Of a stretch of DNA of 64,000 nt, positions 1 to 9,071 are shown piece after piece. The notes beneath the pieces were generated by a model, which worked only from the letters and a program-made list of their open reading frames with translations, did not search any database and was not told the origin of the DNA. This DNA comes from Hydrangea macrophylla (Eukaryota > Streptophyta > Magnoliopsida > Cornales > Hydrangeaceae): contig CM066983.1 of NCBI GenBank assembly GCA_033977485.1, positions 62,491,010 to 62,555,009 of the forward strand, in the 5' to 3' direction. The translations under genes and the position numbers were made by a program. Position 1 is the stretch's first letter, and each line of letters opens with the position of its first letter.

Positions 1-710
1 TTTTTATCCTTTTTTTTTAATTTTAATTTTAAAGTTTTATTTCATCCATTTCTATAGTCACCTTCCCTTGAAACCCCACTAGTTCATCAAAATTGTTTTT
101 TTTTTTTTTTGTCAATGTAAGTCCCACTATGGTTTTCTTGTCACTAGTTCCTCTTAAAATCCTTATAAAAATGGGCATTTGGTTACTTGACTGGATTATA
201 TAGCCTTTATCTTGGATTGTGATTAGCCTTTATACTTCATTAAAAAGCAATTGTCTACTTCCATAGCACTACTTAAGAGTAAATCAACTTTTCTTTTAAT
301 ATATATATCCATGTTAAGGACACCCTTTTGGATTGATCCAAAGTACTAATTAGGTTTATTCAACAAGCATACTATATAGAGTTCTTTATTACATAATCCA
401 TGACAAAAGTATTTGATATGCATTAATAGAAGACTAGACCAAAAAAAATCACTTAGGCTCCTACTCTAGCTCAAGCACAATTTCAGACCACACCCAAATC
501 TATAAACACATTTGCAGCTCAAATAATTAGAATTATCAATTGTGTGTTTGTAATATATATAGTGTAATTTGTGTATCTAATTTGCAAATGGGAAATTCTA
601 GAGATTAAGAAGTGGTTTGTTAGTTGTTACAAATCCATAAAAGAGAGGAAACTGAAAAGTGGCGGAAATCTTCATGAGAGAGAATGGAATCTAATCTCTC
701 TCTCTTTCTT

Positions 711-789
<79 letters not shown>

Positions 790-1272
790 TACACACACAC
801 ACATACACGCGCACACAAGCATCTAATCTGATCTCTCAGTATTGATCTACCTCTAACAGTGTTCTGATGTAGGCAAAACAACACTGTGGTCTGACTATGT
901 TGACGTACAAATCAAAACAACACTGTAGGACACCTTGTTTTTATTAATAGTTTTGAGAAACTGATATTGTATAAATACATGGGTCTCTTGTAAGCGAAAC
1001 AAAAAGTATGTCAAAGAGGGTGAAGTTAAAATAAGAGGACCTTGTTTCAACTCCTACTATTAGTAATTTCCCTATAGTAAGCAAAACAAAAAGTACATCA
1101 AAACATTTTTATCTATGCTTATCTATGTGAATAGTGGCCTTGTTTTTTCTCATTTAGGATCAATATCTTCAGCTTGTAGAGGTCTCTCATTCCTGCAGAT
1201 CATTAAATCTTTCATTGCTCAAGTTGGCTCATTGTGATTCTTGTTATGTGATAAGAGTTCAAGAAAGTATAC
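1..1272. other. AT-rich non-coding flank
   Basis: No coding sequence can be supported before the CACTA transposase remnant at 1273. The stretch is AT-rich with one long dinucleotide microsatellite. No CACTA terminus of the CACTAC type was found here, so the transposon's 5' end is not placed. Confidence 0.6.
695..816. repeat. compound (CT)n(AC)n microsatellite
   Basis: An uninterrupted CT run of roughly 60 bp passes directly into an AC run of similar length with a few ACAT and GCGC interruptions. Open frames read through it encode only Ser-Leu, Arg-Glu or Cys-Val repeats and are not genes. Confidence 0.97.
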
Positions 1273-3470
1273 ATGGATGATAGAAGTTGGATTGGTTTAC
1301 CTAGGAATTCAGCGGCATTTTTTAATGGGCTTGATGACTTTTTAAAGTTTTCATATGCCAATAAGTGTCCTGACTTGGATATTTATTATCCATGTAAAGT
1401 GTGTGCCAATCGTTATTATGAACCACAAAATGTTGTGAGAGAACATATAATCTTAGAGGGATTTCTTGAAAGGTATAAGAAATGGACTTATCATGGAAAA
1501 TCACATATTTTGTTACATCAAAATCGAGAGCAAGAGCAGATTGACATGTCAATGAGTTCAGATATTAGAGATGAAATGGAAGAAATGGTACACGAGGCAA
1601 TGGGAATTCCAAATATGGATAATATGGTGGGGCCTAATGAATAAACTTCAAAAATTTTGAAACTCATGCAAGATGCACAGATTGAGTTGTATCCAGATTG
1701 TAAAAAGTTCACGAAACTCTCGTTTGTTGTCCGACTTTTGCACATGAAAGTTCTTTGTGGATGGACGGACAAGTCTGTCAGGATGTTGTTGGAATTGTTA
1801 AATGAGGCATTTTCGGAGAATATAAAATTGCCAAAAAATTTCTATGAAGCCAATAAGATAGTTTCTAACATGGGTTTTAATTACAAGACATGGGATGCAT
1901 GCCCCAATAGTTGTATGTTGTTTCACAACGAGGCAGAAAAACTTGATAATTGTGAGTTTTGCGGTGAATCAAGATACAATAAATTCAATGACCATTCAAA
2001 GGATGGTAAAAAAATACCAGAAAAACAAGTACGGTATTTTCAATTAAAGCCTAGATTGTAGAGCCTTTATGTCGTCTAAGACTGCTTCACTTATGAAATG
2101 GCATACAGAGTCATGTCCAAGTGATGGTGTGCAGAGGCATCCTACAGACTCTCTTGCGTGGAAAACTTTTGATGAAAGAAACCTTATTTTTGCTAGTGAT
2201 AGTCGAAATGTCAGGCTTGGGTTAGCATCAGATGGATTCAATCTGTTCATGTCAATGCTTATTTGTGGTCCAAAAGGACCTTGTAATAAGATTGATATAT
2301 ATCTTCAGCCACTAATTGAGGAGTTGAAGGAATTGTGGGATGAGGGAGTACAAACTTATGATGCATCAACCAACTAGATGTTCAGGTTGCATGCAGCATT
2401 GTTGTGGACAATCAATGACTTTCCTGCATATGCTAACTTATATGTATGGAGCGTAAGAGGTGAATTTTGTGGTCCTTATTGTAACAAGAACACTCGTCCT
2501 ACATGGCTGAAACATGGTGGTAAGTATTGTTACATGAGTCATCGTCGCTTCTTAAAACCATCATATAAATTTCGAAAAGGCAGAGTGTCTTTTGATGGTT
2601 GTCGGGAATATGGAGATACGCCCAAAAGGTTTCAGGATCAGATTTATTGCAATAGTTGAGTGACATTGAAATGGAAACAGAGTATAAGAAGGATGATATT
2701 ATCAAAAAAATGAAAAGAGAGGAGGCTCAGAAACAAAAAACAAATGTAGATGTTGAAGGGCCTTCAACTCAGAGGAGAGACAATTGGAGGAAAAATAGTA
2801 TCTTTTTTGAACTTCCGTATTGGGAGTTCAACCTCATTCATCATAATCTTGATGTGATGCATATTGAGAAGAACGTGTGCAATAATGTACAATTCACATC
2901 GTTAGGCATTCCAGGAAAATCCAAGGATAACTTGAAGGCTCGGAAGGATCTTGAAGAAATGAGACTTAGGAAACCCCTGCACCCTCAGCCACAAGGGTCA
3001 AGAAAGGTGTACTTACCTCCCGCTTGCTTTACGATGGATAAGAACGATAAAGATATCTTTTGTAGTGTACTGAAGGGTGTCAAAGTTCCAGATGGTTATT
3101 CTTCTAATATTTCAAGGTGCGTGCATTTGAAAGAGAGAAGTATATAAGGTCTAAAAAGTCACGACAGTCATATTCTAATGCAACAACAACTTCCTCTAGC
3201 GTTCAGAGGGCATTGCCTAAGAATGTGGTTGAAGCCTTAATCGAGTTAACTAATTTCTTTAGATAGTTATGCTCCAAAGTGAACACGGCATCCAATTTAG
3301 AGAAAATTCAAGATCACATTGCCATTACACTTTGTATTCTTGAGAAGATCTTTCCACCAGCCTTTTTTGACATAATGGAGCACTTGCCTATACATTTAGC
3401 AGACGAGGCATTAATTGCCTGGGCAATTCAATTTCGATGGACGTACCCTATAGAGTGGTATCAATGTATT
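1273..3470 (+). pseudogene. CACTA (En/Spm) transposase remnant, tnp2-like
   Basis: This is a decayed transposase gene of a CACTA element. The first segment (1273-1644, starts MDDRSWIGLPR) matches the N-terminal transposase-associated domain. Segments at 1657-2061, 2069-2377, 2378-2659 and 2656-3147 carry tnp2 family blocks: LCGWTDKSV near the start, the Cys pair CEFCGESRY, the stretch GLASDGFN, then IDIYLQPLIEELKELW, ALLWTINDFPAYANL and HHNLDVMHIEKNVC. The last part (about 3160-3470, with DIMEHLPIHLADEA) matches the DUF4218-type region that follows tnp2. The frame breaks several times. About 30 residues normally found between GLASDGFN and the GPK motif are missing. The copy cannot encode a working transposase. 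Assignment rests on recognised family motifs; no search was run. Confidence 0.88.
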
Positions 3471-3497
3471 TCAAGTAATTAACATATGTGTTGTTGG

Positions 3498-3966
3498 CCT
3501 ATTTCGTCACAAAGACTATTTATTTCGTCACACAGACTATTTATTTCGTCACAAACACTATTTATTTCGTCACAATATTTAAAATTTTGTCACAAACATT
3601 ATTTATTCAGTCACAAATACTATTTTTCCAAATTGGTCACAAACAGCATTTGTGACTGTTTCTGGTCGACACAAAAAAAGTGCCTCAAATCAAATGTGAC
3701 ACTACTATTTGTGTCGCACACTAATCCGTCACAAATATTATCTGTGACGGTTTTGGTCTACACAAATAAACCATCACAAATAATAGTTATATGTGACACT
3801 ATTTTTTGTGTCATACACAAATCCGACACAAAATCCGTCACAAATACTTTTTTATGACTGTCACAGACTTTTTGTGACGCTTTTAACTTGTGTCGGGCAC
3901 AAATCCGTCACAAAAGGTGCAATTCCGTCACAAATACTTTTTGTGACGGAATTGCACCTTTTCTGT
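3498..3966. repeat. CACTA-type subterminal repeat region with GTCACAAA motifs
   Basis: The sequence is packed with GTCACAAA and its complement. At 3502-3630 it is a tandem array of a 21-bp unit (TTTCGTCACAAACACTATTTA-like) starting at 3502, 3523, 3544, 3565, 3586 and about 3606. After that the motif appears in both orientations. Clusters of a short motif like this are the transposase binding zones near CACTA ends, and the position just after the tnp2 remnant fits. A terminal CACTA/TAGTG repeat is not visible, so the end is probably lost. Confidence 0.7.
3912..3962. repeat. perfect 23-bp inverted repeat with a 5-bp loop
   Basis: Positions 3912-3934 and 3940-3962 are exact reverse complements around the spacer TACTT. 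Each arm starts AAAAGGTGCAATTCC at its outer end and includes the GTCACAAA motif at its inner end. It would fold into a single uninterrupted hairpin. Confidence 0.95.
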
Positions 3967-4307
3967 GATGGATTTTCTTCTCGCGGAAATGAAAACAATA
4001 CAGAGCGAGATGCAGCAAGAACTAACAGTTCTACTAAACAACACATATCAATCAAACATACAATCCATAGCGAAAGTACTGCTCGGATATATATCAAAAG
4101 ATGTACCGCATAGTACACACAAGTCAAACTGTGTACGACATGGGATAAAACAAAACACAGTGATAAGGTCAACTATTACAATACTACTACTAAGGATAAC
4201 ATCTATATAAAGATATGGTTAAACAACTATCTCTCAAGCTCCCAAAAATCTAGTGGACAACATGTCCTGATATAAACTAATAAAAACTAAACCCCTTAGA
4301 TCCTGAC
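3967..4307. other. unassigned sequence between CACTA remnant and minus-strand LTR element
   Basis: No gene, terminal repeat or duplicated target site was recognised here. The junction between the CACTA remnant and the truncated LTR element must lie in this interval. The missing 3' part of the minus-strand LTR element would be expected on this side. Confidence 0.4.
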
Positions 4308-5267
4308 TCAAAAATCGTCAGCGTCTGATCCTGCTGCTGGTGCCTCATCCTCAGGTGCAATATCCATCTCCATAGATAGATCGGCCTCTGCTGGTGCAGC
4401 AAGTCCTCCAACTACTACTCCTATATCCCAATCCTCGACAACCATATCGTCCACCTCCATCTCCTCTACATCAAATGTTGGCTCGGCAACATTGGCGATC
4501 AACTCAGCAAAATCCCCAACTAGGGCCATAGCCTCTGCTAATGTAACTCCTCCTATCGGAACTCCAACTGGCTATGCAACCATCGCTGCTACCCACTCGG
4601 CCGCCATATTGACAATGGCTGCCATATGTAATACAGTTCCTACTAATCGAACACAGGGTATCTCAGGTGCTATAATTTCCTCTAGCTCGACTACAACATC
4701 CTCTATACCCTCACCTCCTACTATGTCATCCCCTCTAGCCATAACATCCTCATAGCCTAAATCTGGGTCCTCCTCTGGCTCCTCGTCATCCTCGACAGGG
4801 TCAATGTCCTCAGCGGGATCCTCCTCTGGGTCCTCCTCTGGGTCAGCATCAACCATCGGTTTAGCTTCTGGTGACTCTGGCTCCTCAGGCTGCTCCTATG
4901 GCTCTGGAATGGGTACCTCAAGTAATGGTGATGGTGGTGCTACTGTAAGTACTACCTCAATAGGACCTCTAAGAATTGGTCGAAGCTCAATAGCGCCCAT
5001 CTCCAGCTTACTCTGGATCAAACGTAGAATCTCGTGGTAAATATCCCTACCAATCCTCGCTGAGTGGTAAGCATCCATACGCATCTCTGTAGGGTGGGTC
5101 TTCCCGGTCACATAAAGTGCCTTCCACATGTCCTCCTCTAGGTATCTACTAGCTGTCTAGTGTATGCGGTCATAATAAAACTCCGGATCAGTTGGCTCTA
5201 CGGCATCCCCATGAATCATGTGTCCTCCATATGCATCGGTAACAAACGTATGGAACTCTGGATCCAT
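4308..5267 (-). pseudogene. gag-position ORF of truncated LTR element, three in-frame amber stops
   Basis: Read on the minus strand from an ATG at 5267 (MDPEFHTFVTDAYGGH) to TGA at 4308, this is a single frame of about 320 codons with no frameshift. It is broken by exactly three stops, all TAG: one at 5158-5160, one after the segment ending VPIPEP, one after the segment ending WVAAMVA. The first third is ordinary globular-looking sequence (RYLEEDMWKALYVTGK, then RIGRDIYHEILRLIQSKLE). The middle is strongly acidic with DPEED-type repeats. The end is rich in Ala, Glu, Val and Asp. It begins about 140 bp after a degenerate primer-binding site, so it is the first internal ORF of the element whose LTR lies at 5426-14597. 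I do not recognise a named domain. Calling it gag-like rests on position only. Confidence 0.5.
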
Positions 5268-5404
5268 AATGCTAACCTGCAAGGGAAGACTAACTATCGT
5301 CAGATGGACGAACTTATCTTAGAACTCATATCTTATCTCAAAGATTGTAAAACACTAGGACCAGATGGTGTGGAACCATTACTAAACGAAAGTATCACAA
5401 CCTA

Positions 5405-5418
5405 GGTCTCTAATACAA
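5405..5418 (-). promoter_or_regulatory. degenerate initiator-Met tRNA primer-binding site
   Basis: On the minus strand the sequence TTGTATTAGAGACC follows the LTR end by 7 bp. It resembles the usual plant site TGGTATCAGAGCC. One difference is C to T in a CAG context. This supports reading 5426-14597 as the 5' LTR of a minus-strand element whose interior lies to the left. Confidence 0.45.
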
Positions 5419-5425
5419 AAAATCC

Positions 5426-5635
5426 TATCACGCCCCGGAGCAGCAAAAATAGAGAAAAATAAATTTCCTTTTTGGGTCCATAGGGAATGACAAGTGAAAG
5501 TAACTAAATATCCAAACCACACAATACTAGTCTACAAAATAAACAGGAACAGTGAACAACTGAAATATAATAATAGTATCACTATTACAACTATCATACT
5601 GTAGTCCATAGGATCACAACAAGTTTGGAGACAAT
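5426..5635 (-). mobile_element. LTR of minus-strand element, 3' piece (split by nested insertion)
   Basis: This piece is the reverse complement of the end of the solo LTR at 21344-23422, sharing the CGCCCCGG terminus and the text around GGTCCATAGGGAATGAC. Its terminal dinucleotide has changed (TGATA on the minus strand instead of TGACA). The LTR resumes at 12694 after the nested element. The uninterrupted counterpart near 23206-23216 shows the empty site, which confirms the break point. Confidence 0.85.
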
Positions 5636-6040
5636 TGATTCGAGGTGAAAAGTGCATGTTTATAGCGTAATACATGGTCCTTTATGCATACTTTTATCCC
5701 CAAAGTCCCTACAGTTAGGTGCATTCTAATAACAATGTTCTTTTTATTGTGTTAATGCTAAAATATATGTTTTTGCAGTGTTTTATAGGTATTAGGATGT
5801 AAATCAATGACATGGAGCTAAAGAAAAGTGATTCTGGTGGATAGAACAACGGAAGTAGCTGAGAAAACTCCAATTTTGACAATGACGACTTCAGATTTGG
5901 AATATTTTCCTTGAAATACAAAATGTAGATATTTGAGTTACGGTCGCGTGGCCGCAAACGGGATGTCAATCCGAGGTCCGAGTAAAACGTTATGGCCTTT
6001 CTCCCATCGGTGTGCAAAGCTATCAAAATCAGAAGCGTTC

Positions 6041-6109
6041 AAGCGATTGAGGAGAGTTCAATCGATTGAACCTTCAATCGATCGAACTAAGCTCGATCGA
6101 TCGAACCTC
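6041..6109. repeat. TCGA-centred palindrome cluster upstream of LTR TATA box
   Basis: It contains TTCAATCGATTGAA, TTCAATCGATCGAA and CTCGATCGATCGAA in close succession, with partial units beside them. It ends about 40 bp before the TATA box at 6148. The 3' LTR has the matching cluster at 11481-11549. Confidence 0.9.
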
Positions 6110-6147
6110 ATATTCACCCAAAAGTTGCGTAAACTCTACGGGAAACC

Positions 6148-6157
6148 TATATATAAG
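6148..6157 (+). promoter_or_regulatory. LTR TATA box
   Basis: TATATATAAG, the best TATA match in this LTR, lies 38 bp downstream of the first palindrome cluster. The 3' LTR keeps it at 11589-11598. Transcription would start a few tens of bases downstream; the exact start cannot be seen. Confidence 0.65.
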
Positions 6158-6502
6158 TCGTTTGGACGCCAGACGAACGGAGGACGCTCCAGAACACAGA
6201 AAACAGCAGTTTTAGGGTAGTTTTAAGGTTAGATTAGGTGTAGATTAGGTTAGATTCAAGTTTTCTTCCTCCTTTTCCATTGTTAAACTTAAGATTGATG
6301 TTGATTACAAGTTATATTCATATTATCTTCAGGTTTTTCTTCTCCTTTTTCTTTATTTGATTGTTTGTTGCTTTAGATGTTAATGATTGCTAGGTTTTGT
6401 TATTTCTGTATTAGTTAATCATGTTTCCGTAGTTTAGACGTTGGGAATATGTGATGAAATATTGATTCCCAGCCTCTGCCATGCAATCTTTAGAAACCTT
6501 GG

Positions 6503-6626
6503 GCTCGATCGATCGAAGCTATTTCGATCGATCGAACCAGAGCCATAGTCAAGCGATCGAAGGCATTTCGATCGATTGAAGGATGAGGCAGTCCGATCGA
6601 TCGAGAGCGCTTCGATCGATCGAACA
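6503..6626. repeat. TCGA-centred palindrome cluster in LTR transcribed region
   Basis: Five or six units of TCGATCGA or a close variant lie within 124 bp, most flanked by TTC on the left and GAA on the right. It lies about 350-470 bp downstream of the TATA box and so would be present in the RNA. It is nearly unchanged in the 3' LTR at 11943-12065. Confidence 0.9.
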
Positions 6627-7179
6627 TGTTAAATCTTGAGATGATTCTTTTAAATATTCCATGACTTTCTGTTTTAGAAATCTGTCATCAAATTGTCCCT
6701 ATAAGCTCAGTTTGTCACAACAGTTTTTAGAACTTAAAGCCTTAAGGCCTTTTCTTCAATGACTTTTGAAAACCACTTTGAATGCTAACACCATTTAGAG
6801 TGCAAGTAATTACCATTGTTTTAAACTGTCTTTTAAGTATTTTAAATCACTTGTGATGATGTAGTCCCGGTCATGAAAGGGCTATTGATTCTTTATCTTT
6901 AGAAAAATACGGAATGCTGAAGAGAAATGAACTCCATAGAACGTTAATGAGTATGCATGGTAGATGGTTATTATTTAGTTTAATTTAATTAATTAGGATT
7001 TGTTAGTACACCTCCAATCATTCATTCTTATTTTCTTTTTCTTTAGGTTATAACTTAATAGACATTCTCCCTATTCCTTCCCTGTGGGATCGACCTGGAC
7101 TTATCCAGTATTACTTGCACGATCACCTACACTTGGGTTTTGCACAAGAGCGCACAACTATTTAGTCGTGTCAAGTTAT

Positions 7180-7196
7180 TGGCGCCGTTGTCGGGT
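7180..7196 (+). promoter_or_regulatory. primer-binding site, tRNA-Asp type
   Basis: TGGCGCCGTTGTCGGG lies 6 bp after the 5' LTR. It matches the site used by Athila-type plant gypsy elements (TGGCGCCGTTGCCGGGG), which is complementary to the 3' end of tRNA-Asp, with one mismatch. Confidence 0.85.
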
Positions 7197-7364
7197 AAGG
7201 CAACTAGGTTAGGATTTTACTAAGTTATCTCCATTTTTTTTTCTTTTTCTTAAAAAAAATAAAAAATTTAATAAATAATTATATAATACAAATAAAAATT
7301 GTTAGACTTTTTCTCTCACAAGTAAATAAATAAAAATTTCATTGTTTAAAAATTTTGAGTGAAC

Positions 7365-9071
7365 ATGTCTTATCCATATTACCATCCATACAACACAAAT
7401 GCCACCAATAGGTACACATTTGAAAATCAAAATAATTATCCCCCAAGTTGGCAAGCACCCACATATGACGTAGATTATCAACTTGAGTGCTACCAACCAC
7501 CACAATGGGAAAACAATAGTTGTAGTCCCCCATATTATCAAACGTATCAAGAACCTCCATATGAAGAGTTCTCTCAACCGCAATGGGGATATAACCAAAA
7601 TGATAATGTAGGATATAGTAGTAGTTCCCACGATTACCAAACATACCAAGACTTTCCCTTTGGCGAGTCTTGTCCACAAACTCAATGGGAAGGGGACTAT
7701 TACCAACAACAATGGGGCAAAACTTCATATAGTAATAATGAGGAGAATAACCAAGTTGAGGATAATGGTATATTAAAATTACTACTCACTGAAATGAAAA
7801 GGCTAGATAGTGCACTTGATAAATTAGGAACTAGATATGCATATGCTAGCCAACCTTTAGAAGACTATACCAGTCCTTCAACATTACAGCTCGAATTTCA
7901 AGACACTAACAATGGAATGGAATTAGAGGACAATGACGGGTTTATACCGAATGAGGTTAACAACTCACTTAAGAAAGTCATAACCCAACATGAACTCCAA
8001 AACCAAACCATTAAGCATGAAGTTGTAGAATCATCTTCTCCTCAATATACAATCCCAGACATCAACTCCTTCACTACCTTGATAAAATTGCACAATCTCT
8101 TTATCCAAAGCACCTCAACAGATGATATATATAGTGAGGAGAGTTACAAGGATGAGAATGAGGATTTAAAAGATAATGACAGTTTATGTGATTGCACGCA
8201 ACTAGGAAAGGAGGAGTTACCTGTTGACTCTACCCCTACCTTTGATAGTGATCCTAGGGAGGATATAATTGAAACTTCTAAATCCTGTTTAGATTCATGT
8301 GATATTCATGAACCCTCACCTCTTTTGGCCGAAGAGGTGGTGTCACCAAGTTGCCCATCACCTATCCTCTTTATTAATCAAAGCTCTCATCCCGAGTGTG
8401 AAAGTTATGTGTACCCCAATATTGAACAAAATAAATGTGTTGTGGAAGAGTATGGTAAAGATTCTAGAACATGTTTTTCACAAAATTTTAACTTTCAAAA
8501 CTCTTTGAGAGAGGACTTAAAAACTATTTGGCCCACATTAGATGATCTTAAACTTCAACAAGAAGCTAGTAATCTCCTAGACTGCTTGACCTTCTTGAAT
8601 AATGCTGACATTGAGGCCCAAATTGATAGCTTCATCCAAGTTCAGTCCAAATCAATGTACATAGAACAAAAATCCAATTCCTATGATCATATCTCCATAG
8701 ATTTTGTTCTAGAACAAGAGGAGGGTAGTAAAGCTCCATTAGAACATCACTTAGACCTTGCCCCTTTTATTGAACCATGGCCTCCGCCTGTTTTTGATTA
8801 TAAAAAAATAGAGGCTGTTATAGAAAATACCAACACCAAAGATCTTTCCTTGAGTGTAATTCCTAAAAAGTGTGGTAATCCCCTTATAACTGTCCCCAAT
8901 AACTTTGGAAGCCATTGGTTTTGCATCATCTCCTCTGACCTTGAGCCTGACATTAGTTGCGGGGACTTGCAATTTTATGAGGATTACTACATTCTTTTCC
9001 CTGTTAAATTATTTCACTGGGAGGATCCTCAAAAATTTCGATTATTACTGTATGATAAAAATCTTGATTAA
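7365..9071 (+). CDS. uninterrupted 568-aa ORF of non-autonomous LTR element
   Basis: The first ATG is at 7365 (MSYPYYHPYN); an in-frame GTG two codons earlier is less likely. The ORF runs 568 codons without a break and is the only long ORF in the element. Residues 1-120 are a low-complexity Tyr/Gln/Pro/Asn stretch with repeated blocks such as YQTYQEPPYEE and PQWGYNQN. Around residues 138-160 there is a possible coiled-coil helix (ILKLLLTEMKRLDSALDKLG). A long acidic, Ser-rich middle follows. The last 80 residues look more globular and end FRLLLYDKNLD. The Tyr/Gln/Pro stretch followed by a short helix resembles the C-terminal part of Athila/Tat gag proteins, but there is no zinc knuckle and no enzyme domain. 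Function is unknown. A host-gene origin is unlikely, since it sits between primer site and polypurine tract. Confidence 0.75.
   Translation: MSYPYYHPYNTNATNRYTFENQNNYPPSWQAPTYDVDYQLECYQPPQWENNSCSPPYYQTYQEPPYEEFSQPQWGYNQNDNVGYSSSSHDYQTYQDFPFGESCPQTQWEGDYYQQQWGKTSYSNNEENNQVEDNGILKLLLTEMKRLDSALDKLGTRYAYASQPLEDYTSPSTLQLEFQDTNNGMELEDNDGFIPNEVNNSLKKVITQHELQNQTIKHEVVESSSPQYTIPDINSFTTLIKLHNLFIQSTSTDDIYSEESYKDENEDLKDNDSLCDCTQLGKEELPVDSTPTFDSDPREDIIETSKSCLDSCDIHEPSPLLAEEVVSPSCPSPILFINQSSHPECESYVYPNIEQNKCVVEEYGKDSRTCFSQNFNFQNSLREDLKTIWPTLDDLKLQQEASNLLDCLTFLNNADIEAQIDSFIQVQSKSMYIEQKSNSYDHISIDFVLEQEEGSKAPLEHHLDLAPFIEPWPPPVFDYKKIEAVIENTNTKDLSLSVIPKKCGNPLITVPNNFGSHWFCIISSDLEPDISCGDLQFYEDYYILFPVKLFHWEDPQKFRLLLYDKNLD

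Larger units (their letters stand above)
5636..7173 (+). repeat. 5' LTR of the 5636-12693 element
   Basis: It starts TGATTCGAGG and ends GTCGTGTCA, matching 11077-12693. It is 79 bp shorter than the 3' LTR because of one indel near 6969, where the 3' LTR has extra sequence at about 12414-12492. It contains two palindrome clusters (6041-6109 and 6503-6626) on either side of a TATA box. Confidence 0.93.

Noticed and set aside
620..884. Several overlapping open frames across the CT/AC microsatellite
   Set aside because: They encode only dipeptide repeats on both strands and have no coding features outside the repeat.
4308..5267. Amber codon readthrough or recoding in the three-TAG ORF
   Set aside because: Plant nuclear genes use the standard code, and methylation-driven C to T decay explains all three stops more simply.
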